Below the pieces are notes generated by a model. That model saw only the letters and a list, made by a program, of their open reading frames with translations, had not been told where the DNA came from and made no database searches. Made by a program: the position numbers and the translations under genes. A stretch of DNA of 64,000 nucleotides from Pacificoceanicola sp049803835 (GTDB taxonomy: Bacteria > Pseudomonadota > Alphaproteobacteria > Rhodobacterales > Rhodobacteraceae): positions 176,897 to 240,896 of the forward strand of contig NZ_JBNAGK010000011.1 of NCBI RefSeq assembly GCF_049803835.1, written 5' to 3'. Below are positions 7,988 through 16,249 of this stretch, piece by piece (position 1 is the stretch's first letter; every line of letters begins with the position of its first letter).

Positions 7988-9365
7988 GCCGAAAACCATG
8001 GAGGCCGCGTGCGATCTGCGCGCGGCCCTCGCCTCGCTGAGGGACCCGGCACACCCGGGTCCCTTCGTCACCAAGACCGGCTTTTCCCCGGACGAAGCCT
8101 GCACCGATTTCGCCGCCAGTCACGCCGGTGTGCCTGCCCGGCCCCGGCCCGGCCCGGAGCCGGGCGTGCTCTACAGACAAGCCACGGGACCGGACCTGCT
8201 TCTCGGTCTCTATGGCTGCGAAGCGAGGCTGAAAGGATGGCTCCCGGCCCTGGCGGGCCGCGCTGTCCCGGATGCCGTTCGCCGCCTCGCCCCCCTGCCC
8301 CCGGTCCCCGGCACGTGCGACCACATCGAGGCAAAGCCCGACCTCACCGCCCTGCCCTTCCCCAAGATAACGCCCCGTGATGCGGGTCCCTACATCACCA
8401 TGGGCTTCGTCTTGGCGGGCAAGCCGGGTCCCGGCCTCGCCCTCTCCGCGCACCGGATGCTGGTGCACGGACCGAACCGCCTCGCCATCTCCATGCTGCC
8501 CAGCCGCGCCCTGCGCCATCTGGCCAAGGCAGCCCATGACAAGGGCGAGGACCTTCCAGTCTCCATCAACATCGGCGTGCCGCCCGCTGTCGCCGTTGCC
8601 TCGGCCACCGCCACGGCGCATTTGCCGGAAGAATTCGACAAGCTGAACCTCGCCGGGGCGCTGGCCGGGACTGCGATTGCCGTTGCCCGGGACAAAGCCC
8701 TGTACCTGCCGCAAGCCGAATATGTCCTCCACGCCCGGCTCACGGCGAAGACCACCCCCGAAACCCTCGGCACCCGCCCGAAGGGCGTCACCCTGCCGGA
8801 GTTCCTCGGCTATGACGGCCATGCCGGGCCGGACCTGCCGATCGTCGAAATCGACCGCATCACGTACCGCCCCGGCGCGGTCCTGCAGTCCTGCCTCGGT
8901 CCGGGACGGGAGCAATCCTCGATCCTGGCGCTTGGAGGCGCCTTGGCACTTGCCCTCTCGCTGCGGACCCACGGCGGCCTCTCCCAGATCGCCGACCTGC
9001 GATACAGCGCTGCCGGGGGCGGGATGCTCCTGCTCTATGTTTCGCTCAAGCCCGGTGCAACACGTCAACTCGACCTCGCGCAACTGGCGAAACGCCTGAT
9101 CGACGTCATGCCCTTTACCAAGACCATCGTCTTCACCGACGAAGACGTGGATCTGTCCTCCGACGAGGACGTACTCTGGGCCATGACCACACGCTGCAAC
9201 CCCGCCCGCGACACCCATGCCATCCACGGCCTGCCCCCCTTGCGCATGGACCCCTCGCAATGCCCCGAGTGGGAAGCACATGGCGGCGCATCACCCTGCC
9301 GTAGCTGGATCGACGCCACCGTTCCGGACGCACTCAGGAATCAGACGCGGCGGAGCTTCGGCTAA
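7974..9365 (+). CDS. UbiD-family prenylated-FMN-dependent (de)carboxylase
   Basis: The 463-residue product resembles UbiD decarboxylases: AHRMLVHGPNRLAISML matches the prenyl-FMN/metal-binding segment (YRMQ..G.NR.), PVSINIGVPPAVAVASAT matches the following strand, and TRCNPARDTHAIHGLPPLRMDPS matches the conserved C-terminal region. The ATG at 7974 lies inside the end of the MMPL gene; a second ATG at 7998 is also possible. UbiD enzymes act on unsaturated or aromatic acids and need prenyl-FMN from UbiX, which is not in the window. Here it probably decarboxylates an intermediate of the AfsA/TrpA/TrpF pathway, but catabolic use cannot be excluded. Confidence 0.82.
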   Translation: MHRPEPKTMEAACDLRAALASLRDPAHPGPFVTKTGFSPDEACTDFAASHAGVPARPRPGPEPGVLYRQATGPDLLLGLYGCEARLKGWLPALAGRAVPDAVRRLAPLPPVPGTCDHIEAKPDLTALPFPKITPRDAGPYITMGFVLAGKPGPGLALSAHRMLVHGPNRLAISMLPSRALRHLAKAAHDKGEDLPVSINIGVPPAVAVASATATAHLPEEFDKLNLAGALAGTAIAVARDKALYLPQAEYVLHARLTAKTTPETLGTRPKGVTLPEFLGYDGHAGPDLPIVEIDRITYRPGAVLQSCLGPGREQSSILALGGALALALSLRTHGGLSQIADLRYSAAGGGMLLLYVSLKPGATRQLDLAQLAKRLIDVMPFTKTIVFTDEDVDLSSDEDVLWAMTTRCNPARDTHAIHGLPPLRMDPSQCPEWEAHGGASPCRSWIDATVPDALRNQTRRSFG

Positions 9366-9480
9366 CATTTCGGGACCAGTCACGCGCCCGCAGACCAAAA
9401 ATGCCGGAGAGATGTGTTTTCGAACCGGAGAAGCAGGATCCAGCGCCCATCCTTCTTTGGTCCAGAAATACCTTGGGGAA

Positions 9481-9580
9481 GGCCCGAAGGGCCGGGTGGG
9501 GGCAACGCCCCCGCACGCCGTGGAGCGGCGTTCCTCAGCCCGCGCCGAAGGCGCGGGCGAGTCGTCCCGGCGCAGCCGGG
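9481..9580. repeat. Five consecutive GC-rich hairpins
   Basis: Five perfect inverted repeats follow one another between the convergent UbiD and transaldolase genes: 9481-9493 (GGCCC-GAA-GGGCC), 9498-9512 (GGGGGC-AAC-GCCCCC), 9515-9531 (ACGCCG-TGGAG-CGGCGT), 9538-9558 (GCCCGCGCC-GAA-GGCGCGGGC) and 9566-9580 (CCCGGC-GCA-GCCGGG). Four of the loops are three bases. No T-run follows on either strand. The block looks like an extragenic palindromic (REP/BIME-like) element that protects 3' ends or separates the converging transcripts. Confidence 0.75.
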
Positions 9581-9590
9581 GCGAAAGACC

Positions 9591-10244
9591 TCAAAGAATG
9601 GATTGACCTGTCGCAGCCCAATCCTTCGTGAACTGGTCGAGGCCTTTGTCTGTCAGCACATGACTCGCCAGCCCCTTGATCACGCCCGGCGGGATCGTTG
9701 CGACGTCCGCCCCGGCAATCGCCGCGTCCTTGACGTGGTTCGCCGTGCGGATCGAGGCGGCGAGGATTTCCGTCTCGAAGCCGTAGTTGTCGTAGATCGC
9801 CCGGATTTCCGCGATCAGCTCCATCCCGTCGATGTTCAGATCGTCCAGCCGCCCGATGAACGGCGAGATATAGGTCGCTCCGGCCTTCGCCGCCAGCAGC
9901 GCCTGATTGGCGGCAAAGCACAGCGTCACGTTGGTCTTGATGCCCTTGTTCGTGAAGTGGCGGCAGGCTTTCAGCCCGTCCAGCGTCAGCGGCAGCTTGA
10001 TGACCACGTTGTCCGCGATCTTCGCCAGATGCTCGCCTTCCGCGACCATGCCGTCGAAGTCCAGAGCGGCGACTTCCGCCGAAACCGGCCCGTCCACGAT
10101 GCCACAAATCTCTGCGATCACTTCCTTGAAGTCACGGCCCGATTTGGCGATCAGCGAGGGGTTCGTCGTCACCCCGTCCAGCAGGCCATAATCGTTCAGT
10201 TCCTTGATGTCGTCGATGATTGCGGTGTCCACAAAGAATTTCAT
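9591..10244 (-). CDS. tal: Transaldolase / fructose-6-phosphate aldolase (small TalC-type)
   Basis: The 217-residue protein has the short transaldolase layout: MKFFVDTAIIDDI, DGVTTNPSLIAKSG (24-37), the Schiff-base lysine K83 in VVIKLPLT, and ISPFIGRLDD. This length is that of the FSA/TalC subfamily rather than the 310-residue TalB type. It lies three bases after the fructose bisphosphatase gene, so the two form a leftward operon linking fructose 6-phosphate with C3 and C4 sugars. Whether it transfers dihydroxyacetone (transaldolase) or cleaves fructose 6-phosphate (aldolase) depends on one active-site residue that I cannot judge with certainty. Family confidence is high, precise activity moderate. 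Confidence 0.88.
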   Translation of the reverse strand: MKFFVDTAIIDDIKELNDYGLLDGVTTNPSLIAKSGRDFKEVIAEICGIVDGPVSAEVAALDFDGMVAEGEHLAKIADNVVIKLPLTLDGLKACRHFTNKGIKTNVTLCFAANQALLAAKAGATYISPFIGRLDDLNIDGMELIAEIRAIYDNYGFETEILAASIRTANHVKDAAIAGADVATIPPGVIKGLASHVLTDKGLDQFTKDWAATGQSIL

Positions 10245-10247
10245 GGG

Positions 10248-11276
10248 TCAGTCTCCCTTTTTCATAAGGTAGGTTTTCACGGTGTTCACTTCTTCCGCGC
10301 TGCCGAAAACCAGCGGCACGCGGTCGTGCAGGTGCGCAGGCGCGAGGTCGAGGATCGGCGTCACGCCATCCGTCGCGGCGCCCCCGGCCTGCTCCATCAG
10401 GTAGGCGATGGGGAAAGCTTCGTAGGCGATGCGCAAGTAGCCGTCCCCATAGCCGGGGCGGGTGTCGCCCGGGTACATGAACAGGCCCCCCCGGCGCAAA
10501 ATCCGGTGCAGGTCACCCACCGCCGCCGCGATCCAGCGCATGTTGAAGTCCATGCCGCGCGGGCCGGTGGAGCCGTCCAGAACGTCGCGCACGTAGGCTT
10601 GCAGCCCATCGCTCCAGCGGCGGTAATAGCTGACGTTGAACGCCACGGTCGTGGTTTTCTCCTTCACCCGCACGTCCGTTGCGTCGATGAAATATTCGCC
10701 GCTCACCGGGTCGAGCGTGGCGATCACGACCCCACCCCCGAGGCTGAAGCCGAAATCGACCGAGTGGCCGAAACTCACATAGGCCGCGCCCAGCATCTCG
10801 CGCCCCTTGCGCAGGAACGACTCCCCCGCCGGAAAGATGGCGAACAAGGCCCCCAGAGGCGCGCCGATGCCGATGCTGCCGGAGCCGTCGATCGGGTCCA
10901 TGGCCACGTCGAAGATGCCGTTCGGGTCGATTTCTTCGACCTCTTCGGCTTCTTCCGACAGGACCTTCGCCACGCGCAGGCCACGGAAGGCGTCGATCAT
11001 GTGATCGTGTGCGCCCACATCCAGGGCCTTCTGCCGGTCGCCGCTGTCATTCTCTCCCACGATATGTGTCGGATCGCCGGGCAGGCTCCCCTGCGCGAGC
11101 CGCAGGGCCAAGGGCACCGCCTCATCCGCCATGGCCAGCACCAGCGCCGCCAGCGCCTGCCGCGCATCGTCGTCTCCGGCCCAGTGGTGCAGGTACTCCG
11201 GCAGGCTTTGCGCGGTGATCGGTTCATCCCGGTCGAGCGCGAGGGGCATCACGTCGGATGTCATTTCATGGGGCAT
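10248..11276 (-). CDS. fbp: Class I fructose-1,6-bisphosphatase
   Basis: A 342-residue protein with the class I FBPase metal and substrate signature DPIDGSGSIGIGAPLGALF near residues 115-133, the catalytic-site stretch RWIAAAVGDLHRIL, and LFMYPGDTRPGYGDGYLRIAYEAFPIAYLMEQAGG with the substrate-binding segment. It removes the 1-phosphate from fructose 1,6-bisphosphate in gluconeogenesis or pentose-phosphate rearrangement. The ATG at 11276 has GGAGGAGA about eight bases upstream; an in-frame extension to 11342 lacks this and runs into the regulatory region. It is divergent from the DeoR gene and leads the operon with the transaldolase gene. Confidence 0.92.
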   Translation of the reverse strand: MPHEMTSDVMPLALDRDEPITAQSLPEYLHHWAGDDDARQALAALVLAMADEAVPLALRLAQGSLPGDPTHIVGENDSGDRQKALDVGAHDHMIDAFRGLRVAKVLSEEAEEVEEIDPNGIFDVAMDPIDGSGSIGIGAPLGALFAIFPAGESFLRKGREMLGAAYVSFGHSVDFGFSLGGGVVIATLDPVSGEYFIDATDVRVKEKTTTVAFNVSYYRRWSDGLQAYVRDVLDGSTGPRGMDFNMRWIAAAVGDLHRILRRGGLFMYPGDTRPGYGDGYLRIAYEAFPIAYLMEQAGGAATDGVTPILDLAPAHLHDRVPLVFGSAEEVNTVKTYLMKKGD

Positions 11277-11412
11277 CGCTGTCTCCTCCGTTGCCCGACA
11301 TATAGCGCCCTCACGCAAAATCACAACAGAAAATAACATCAAAAAATCCCAAAATCACACCATTGACGGTATTTTTGTGACGTGTCATGTTACGTATCAG
11401 GAGGACTCACCA
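11277..11412. promoter_or_regulatory. Divergent promoter between fbp and deoR-type gene
   Basis: This 136-base gap is AT-rich from 11315 to 11380. AAAATCACA is directly repeated at 11317-11325 and 11351-11359, and TTTTTGTGA stands at 11372-11380. CAGGAGGA just before 11406 is the ribosome binding site of the GTG-started DeoR gene. The repeats are candidate operators for that DeoR protein, which would then control both directions. Confidence 0.45.
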
Positions 11413-12198
11413 GTGAAACGCGACGACAGACAGCAAGCGATCATGGATCTGCTGGTGGCAGAAGGCACGGTGGAGCTTGACGCTCTGGCCGAGCGTTTCG
11501 CCGTGTCGCGCATGACAATCCACCGCGATCTGGACGAACTCGAAGGCGCGGGCCTTTTGCGCAAGGTGCGGGGCGGCGCAACGATCCAGTCCGGCACCCG
11601 GTTCGAGTCCGATTTCCGCTTTCGCGAGCGCCAGAACGCCGGGGCGAAGGCCGCCATGAGCCGTGCCGCGCTCGACCTGATCGAGCCGGGCATGACCGTG
11701 ATGATCAACGACGGCTCCATGACCGCCGTATTGGGCCAGATGCTCCCGCAGAAGCGGCCCCTGACCGTCATCACCAACAACGCCGCCGTCATCGACGCGC
11801 TGAAAGCCGAGTCCGGCGTCACGCTGATTGCTCTCGGCGGCACCTATTCGGCGAAGTACAATGCCTACCTCGGCAAGCTGACCGAAGACGCGCTCGCCAC
11901 CCTGCGGGCTGACATCGCCTTTATCTCCACCCCCGCCGTCATGGGGCTGGAAACCTTCCACATGGACGACAGCGTGGTGCAATCGAAGCGCCGGATGATG
12001 GACCAGGCCACGATGCGGGTGCTGGTGGTCAACCATACCCGCTTCGGGCAGGCCGCGCTTTACCGGCTCGCCGCCCTGGATGAGTTCGACCACATCATCA
12101 CCGACGCCCTGCCCGCCGAAGACGCCCGCAAGGCGCTCGATGCCAAGGGCATCGCCCTCACCATTGCGACACAAGACCCCGAGAAAGCCACGGCATGA
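11413..12198 (+). CDS. DeoR/GlpR-family transcriptional regulator
   Basis: The 261-residue protein has an N-terminal winged HTH (DDRQQAIMDLLVAEGTVELDALAERFAVSRMTIHRDLDEL, with the DeoR signature at the end) and a sugar-phosphate-sensing domain containing VMINDGSMTAVLGQML, VITNNAAVI and ALGGTYSAKYNAYLG. The start is GTG at 11413, preceded by AGGAGGA at good spacing; the longer upstream frame overlaps the fbp gene and is unlikely. It is coupled to the TIM gene by ATGA. By analogy with EryD/GlpR-like regulators it should respond to a phosphorylated tetrose or triose and repress this operon and possibly fbp-tal. Confidence 0.9.
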   Translation: MKRDDRQQAIMDLLVAEGTVELDALAERFAVSRMTIHRDLDELEGAGLLRKVRGGATIQSGTRFESDFRFRERQNAGAKAAMSRAALDLIEPGMTVMINDGSMTAVLGQMLPQKRPLTVITNNAAVIDALKAESGVTLIALGGTYSAKYNAYLGKLTEDALATLRADIAFISTPAVMGLETFHMDDSVVQSKRRMMDQATMRVLVVNHTRFGQAALYRLAALDEFDHIITDALPAEDARKALDAKGIALTIATQDPEKATA

Positions 12199-12962
12199 AC
12201 ACCCCCGACATCTGGATTGGCACATCCTGGAAGATGAACAAGACCCTCGCAGAGGGCGAAGAATTCGCAAAGGCGCTGGCCGCGGCGGACGCATCGCGCG
12301 ATCCCCGCATTCAGCGCTTTGTCGTCCCGTCCTTCACCGCGGTCCGAGAGGTCAAGCGGCTCCTCGAGGATACCTCGGTGAAGGTCGGGGCACAGAATAT
12401 GCACTGGGCCGACGCGGGCGCCTGGACCGGGGAGGTCTCTCCCCTCCAACTCACCGACTGCAATCTCGATCTGGTCGAGCTGGGCCATTCCGAGCGCCGC
12501 GCGCATTTCGGCGAGACGGATGAGACCGTCGGCCTCAAGACCGAAGCCGCCGTGCGTCATAGGCTGATCCCGCTGATCTGCATCGGCGAGACGCTGGCCG
12601 AGCGCGAAGCGGGCCGGGCGCGAGAGGTGCTCGAAAATCAGGTACGCGGCGCCCTTGGCAAGCTCACCGGCCCGCAAAAGGACGCCACCATCGTCCTCGC
12701 CTACGAGCCCGTCTGGGCCATCGGCGAGAACGGCATCCCGGCCACCTCGGGCTACGCCGACGATCGGCAGGCGGAGATCATCGCCGTGGCGCAGGACGTG
12801 CTGGGCCGCAAGATCCCCTGCCTCTATGGCGGGTCCGTCAATCCGGGCAACTGCGAGGAACTGATCGCCTGCCCGCATATCGACGGCCTCTTCATCGGAC
12901 GCTCTGCGTGGAACCCCGAGGGCTACCTCGACATCCTCGCCAGATGCGCCGCCACACTGTAA
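12195..12962 (+). CDS. Triosephosphate-isomerase-family enzyme, probably a tetrulose-phosphate isomerase
   Basis: This 255-residue TIM barrel keeps all catalytic landmarks: the Lys in GTSWKMNK (residues 9-16), the His in LVELGHSERR, the Glu in LAYEPVWAIG, and the phosphate loop YGGSVNPGN. GTSWKMNK and the position between a DeoR gene and an RpiB-like gene match the EryH/LerI branch (L-3-tetrulose-phosphate isomerase of erythritol or threitol catabolism) more than housekeeping TpiA. A true TpiA duplicate remains possible. The gene overlaps the DeoR stop by four bases and is followed by the rpiB-like gene after 22 bases. Confidence 0.82.
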   Translation: MNTPDIWIGTSWKMNKTLAEGEEFAKALAAADASRDPRIQRFVVPSFTAVREVKRLLEDTSVKVGAQNMHWADAGAWTGEVSPLQLTDCNLDLVELGHSERRAHFGETDETVGLKTEAAVRHRLIPLICIGETLAEREAGRAREVLENQVRGALGKLTGPQKDATIVLAYEPVWAIGENGIPATSGYADDRQAEIIAVAQDVLGRKIPCLYGGSVNPGNCEELIACPHIDGLFIGRSAWNPEGYLDILARCAATL

Positions 12963-12984
12963 ACCCTTGCATTGGAACACTGAC

Positions 12985-13440
12985 ATGAAAATCGCAGTCG
13001 CCGGAGACAGCGCGGGCGAAGGTCTCGCCAAGATCCTCGCCGAGCATCTCTCCAAGTCTCATGACGTATCCGAAATCTCCCGCACCGCGGCGGGTCCGGA
13101 CGCCTTCTATGCCAACCTCAGTGACCGCGTCGCCTCGGCCGTCCTCGCGGGCGAATACGAGCGCGCCATCCTGATCTGCGGCACCGGGATCGGCGTCTGC
13201 CTCGCGGCGAACAAGGTCCCCGGCATCCGTGCCGCGCAGTGCCACGACACCTATTCGGCAGGCAAAGCCGCGACCTCCAACAACGCCCACATCATCACCA
13301 TGGGTGCGCGCGTGATCGGGGCGGAACTGGCCAAGGACATCGCTGACGCCTGGCTGTCGAAAAAATTTGACGAAAATGGTCCCTCGGCCGGGAACGTTTC
13401 GGCAATCATGGACGTTGATGCCAAGTACAACAAGGCCTGA
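12985..13440 (+). CDS. RpiB/LacAB-family sugar-phosphate isomerase
   Basis: A 151-residue RpiB-fold protein: MKIAVAGDSAGEGLA at the N-terminus, the catalytic cysteine in LICGTGIGVCLAANK (residues 62-76), and HIITMGARVIG near the C-terminus. Members act as ribose-5-phosphate, allose-6-phosphate or, in erythritol pathways (EryI/DerI), D-erythrulose-4-phosphate isomerases. Because it follows a TIM-type isomerase and a DeoR regulator, the tetrulose-phosphate role is likeliest. The classical kinase and dehydrogenase genes of such pathways are not nearby. A strong terminator follows. Confidence 0.83.
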   Translation: MKIAVAGDSAGEGLAKILAEHLSKSHDVSEISRTAAGPDAFYANLSDRVASAVLAGEYERAILICGTGIGVCLAANKVPGIRAAQCHDTYSAGKAATSNNAHIITMGARVIGAELAKDIADAWLSKKFDENGPSAGNVSAIMDVDAKYNKA

Positions 13441-13484
13441 GATCCTCCCTCCCTCCGGGGTTTCGACCCCGACCAGGCCACCCC

Positions 13485-13522
13485 AGCCCATGGCGCCTCC
13501 CCCCCTGCGCCATGGGCTTTTT
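13485..13522 (+). terminator. Rho-independent terminator of the deoR-isomerase operon
   Basis: A perfect 11-bp stem, GCCCATGGCGC (13486-13496) with GCGCCATGGGC (13507-13517), encloses a 10-base C-rich loop and is followed directly by TTTTT. It lies 45 bases after the rpiB-like stop codon. Confidence 0.9.
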
Positions 13523-13560
13523 CGTTGCCGTGCGGCGCCAGTCGCACCCTTGCCCGAACA

Positions 13561-15270
13561 TCACTCTCCGGGTGCCGCGCTCCGGGCAAGGCGGGTGCTG
13601 AGGAAGGCCCCGGCTTCTTCCAGGATCGGGTAGGCGGCGTAGCTGAGCGAGGTGTTGACCTGCTTGAGCAGACGCAGGATTTCCTGGTGCATGTTCGTGC
13701 TGGCGACGCTGTCGGAGCCGCGATCCTGCAACCGCTGCAGGTGCCGTTCCTGCAAGGTCTGCTCCAGCCCCCGCATCTTGTCCTTCTGCGCCACCAGTTG
13801 CCGGGCGTCGTCCGCGCTGCCGGTGGTCAGCACGCCCATCGCAAGCTGCGCATTGGCGCAGACCACGTCATGCAGCGTTTCGAGATCGGCCAGCCCTTCG
13901 TCCGAGAACCGGACAGCCTGTCGCTGCATCTTCTGCGCGATGGCCAGCAGGTTGACCGCAATCCGGTCGGCGGCCTCCTCCAATCCGTTCGCCACGGTGA
14001 CAAGCTCCAGGGTCTGCCGGGACTGGTCGTCCGAGAGCGTCCCGGCCCGGAGGCGCGAAATGTACAGCTTCGACTCGAAGTGCATCCGGTCCACGGAATC
14101 CTCGAACCTCCGGATGCGTGCGCCCGTTTGGGCATCCCACTGGCGATACAGGGGTTTGACCAGGAGCAGCATGGCCTGCACCGTCTCGCCCATGCGCATC
14201 AGTTCCCGCCGCGCACAAGCGAGGCCGAGGCGCGGGTCGGAGAGGGCGTCGGGATCGAGCGCGCTCAGACTCTCCTCCGCCATTTCCGGCTCCGGGCGCA
14301 GGACCTTCTCCCCCAGACGCGGCAGACGCGTCGACAGCGGAAGGGCACAGAGAACAAGCGCGGCGTTGAACAGCACGTGCAGCGTGATCGCCATCGCGCC
14401 CGAGTCCATGGCCGGAACCGGCAGCCCGCCCCAGGCCAGCACCGCAAGGCCCGCGAGGGCAAGGCTGCCCCGGGCGATAAGGTTCGCGGTGGTCACCGCC
14501 CGCACCGCCCGCGCGGCGCCGGCGAGCAGCGTCATCGGAATGACCGCCCCGCCCAGATTGGCCCCGAGCACCAGCGCCGCCGCCACGGGCCAGGGCGTCA
14601 CGCCGGTTGCGGCAAGACTGGCAACCGTGAGCACGGCAGCAAGGCTCGAATGCATCGACCAGGCAAGCACGGCCCCGAGGGCAAACGCGCTGAGCAGGTC
14701 GCCGGACAGGTAGGCGGCGATGGCCCGCACGATCTCGTTGCCCGCGATCGGTGCGGTGGCCTCGCGGATCATCCCGAGCGCCAGCAGCATGAGCGCGAGC
14801 CCCACAAGGATCCGCCCGGCCTGCTGCAATGTCTGCCGCCCGGACCGGAAGTTGAGTCCCACCCCCACCAACAGCAGCACGGGAACCGCCGCCTGGATCG
14901 GCAGGAACAGCACACGCGCCATGACGGCTGAGCCGAGTTCCGCTCCGATGATCAGCATCAGTGCCGCGCCCGGAGCGATGGCTCCACCGGCGATGAAGCC
15001 GCTGGCGATCAGCGTCACGGCTGTGCCGCTCTGCATCAGCATGGCCGCGAGCAACCCGCCGAGAACCGCCGTCGGGTGATGGCGGCTCAGGCGTCTCAGG
15101 CCACGGCTGACCTCGCCCAGGAACGCCCGCTCGACGCCGGTACGCACCAGCCGAACCGCCCAGAGCAGCAGCGCGACCGCTGCGAAGAGATGCATGAGAA
15201 ACGCGATCAAAGCCTTTGTAAACCTTTCATAACCCGGAGCAATCCGTGGGGTTGCAGGGAAATTCATCAT
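13561..15270 (-). CDS. Na+/phosphate cotransporter with C-terminal PhoU-like domain
   Basis: The protein has the two inverted Na/Pi repeats of the NptA/YjbB family: MLMQSGTAVTLIASGFIAGG (the Q-S-S-like motif) and SMHSSLAAVLTVASLAATG, each flanked by several helices. The last 230 residues are helical and PhoU-like, for example LSDDQSRQTLELVTVANGLEEAADRIAVNL. It would import or export inorganic phosphate with sodium. The start is uncertain: ATG at 15270 gives 569 residues, while ATG at 15195 (MHLFAAVALLLWAVRLV) fits the family N-terminus well but has no good ribosome binding site. It is divergent from the DeoR gene that precedes the phosphonate-type importer. Confidence 0.88.
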   Translation of the reverse strand: MMNFPATPRIAPGYERFTKALIAFLMHLFAAVALLLWAVRLVRTGVERAFLGEVSRGLRRLSRHHPTAVLGGLLAAMLMQSGTAVTLIASGFIAGGAIAPGAALMLIIGAELGSAVMARVLFLPIQAAVPVLLLVGVGLNFRSGRQTLQQAGRILVGLALMLLALGMIREATAPIAGNEIVRAIAAYLSGDLLSAFALGAVLAWSMHSSLAAVLTVASLAATGVTPWPVAAALVLGANLGGAVIPMTLLAGAARAVRAVTTANLIARGSLALAGLAVLAWGGLPVPAMDSGAMAITLHVLFNAALVLCALPLSTRLPRLGEKVLRPEPEMAEESLSALDPDALSDPRLGLACARRELMRMGETVQAMLLLVKPLYRQWDAQTGARIRRFEDSVDRMHFESKLYISRLRAGTLSDDQSRQTLELVTVANGLEEAADRIAVNLLAIAQKMQRQAVRFSDEGLADLETLHDVVCANAQLAMGVLTTGSADDARQLVAQKDKMRGLEQTLQERHLQRLQDRGSDSVASTNMHQEILRLLKQVNTSLSYAAYPILEEAGAFLSTRLARSAAPGE

Positions 15271-15355
15271 CAGAATGTGGGTTATGCAACAAAAATGATT
15301 GAAACTCGCCTGAAATGCCACAAACATGATCGCGAACCGCGAGTCAGGGAACAGG

Positions 15356-16177
15356 ATGACGCAGGCCGATCTCAGCACGGGCAAGCCGAAGGACGGGGCC
15401 GCCGACGGGCCTGTGCGCCTGCGCAAGGCCGAGCGGCGAGAGCGCATCCTGTTTGAGTTGAAACTGCGGCCGCATGTGCGGATTTCGGAGCTGTCGGAGA
15501 TCCTGCACGTCTCGACCGAAACCGTGCGCCGCGACTTCGATGCGCTGGCCGATGACGGCCTCGTGGCGCGTGCCCATGGTGGCGCAACGGCGGCATCGCC
15601 GGGACATTATCCCGGCCTCGACGAGCGCGCCCACGCCCGGATCGGCGAGCGCGAACGGATCGGCAAGCGGGCGGCGCTCATGGTACAGCCCGGCGAGACA
15701 CTGATGGTCGACAGCGGGTCCACAACAATCCAGTTCGCCCGGGCACTGGCCCTGAACGGCACGCCCTGCACCGTCATCACCAACTCGATCCCCATCGCGA
15801 TGACGCTCGAATCCGGCGTGCAGCATGTGATCCTCTGCCCCGGTACCTATCAGCCTGCCGAATCCGCCGTCACCGGCACGGACACGCTGGACTATCTCGC
15901 CCGCTACAACGTCGATCGCTGCATGATCGGGGCTTCGGGCCTGACGGAGGACGGCCCTTCGGAAACCGTACCCGGCTTCGCGGCGGTGAAGCGTCTCATG
16001 CTGGCCCGCGCCGCGTCGCGCCACCTGCTGATCGACGCGCAGAAATTCGGACGGCGGGGGCTCAATGTCGTCGGCAGTCCGGAGGATCTCGACGGGCTGG
16101 TCGTCGACAGGATGCCGGAAGCCGCGCTGTCGGCGGCGTTGACGGCGGGAGGCGTCGACATCGTGCTCGCGGACTGA
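15356..16177 (+). CDS. DeoR/GlpR-family transcriptional regulator
   Basis: A 273-residue DeoR protein: winged HTH RERILFELKLRPHVRISELSEILHVSTETVRRDFDAL (residues 29-65), then the effector domain with LMVDSGSTTIQFARAL, VITNSIPIA, and IDAQKFGRRGLNVVG. An upstream ATG at 15326 is in frame; I prefer 15356, with AGGGAACAGG just before it. It leads into the PhnD-type operon 72 bases downstream and stands opposite the Na/Pi symporter. GlpR-like proteins sense glycerol 3-phosphate or related phosphoesters, which fits the organophosphate importers that follow. The effector is inferred. Confidence 0.88.
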   Translation: MTQADLSTGKPKDGAADGPVRLRKAERRERILFELKLRPHVRISELSEILHVSTETVRRDFDALADDGLVARAHGGATAASPGHYPGLDERAHARIGERERIGKRAALMVQPGETLMVDSGSTTIQFARALALNGTPCTVITNSIPIAMTLESGVQHVILCPGTYQPAESAVTGTDTLDYLARYNVDRCMIGASGLTEDGPSETVPGFAAVKRLMLARAASRHLLIDAQKFGRRGLNVVGSPEDLDGLVVDRMPEAALSAALTAGGVDIVLAD

Positions 16178-16249
16178 CCCTTCGCGCTACTGGAACAGAC
16201 CAAGACAGAACAATGCGGCGCAAAAGCCGCACAATCGGGAGGAAAGACA

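Noticed and set aside
5222..8104. A 960-codon open frame on the minus strand across the MMPL gene
   Set aside because: It is antisense to a clear MMPL transporter, rich in Gly, Asp, His and Arg with no family resemblance, as expected for a shadow frame in high-GC DNA.
9481..9580. CRISPR-like repeat block
   Set aside because: The hairpins differ in sequence and length, and there are no repeated units with regular spacers.
12195..12962. Housekeeping triosephosphate isomerase
   Set aside because: Possible, but the WKMNK context, the DeoR and RpiB neighbours and the tight operon fit a tetrulose-phosphate isomerase better; left unnamed rather than called tpiA.
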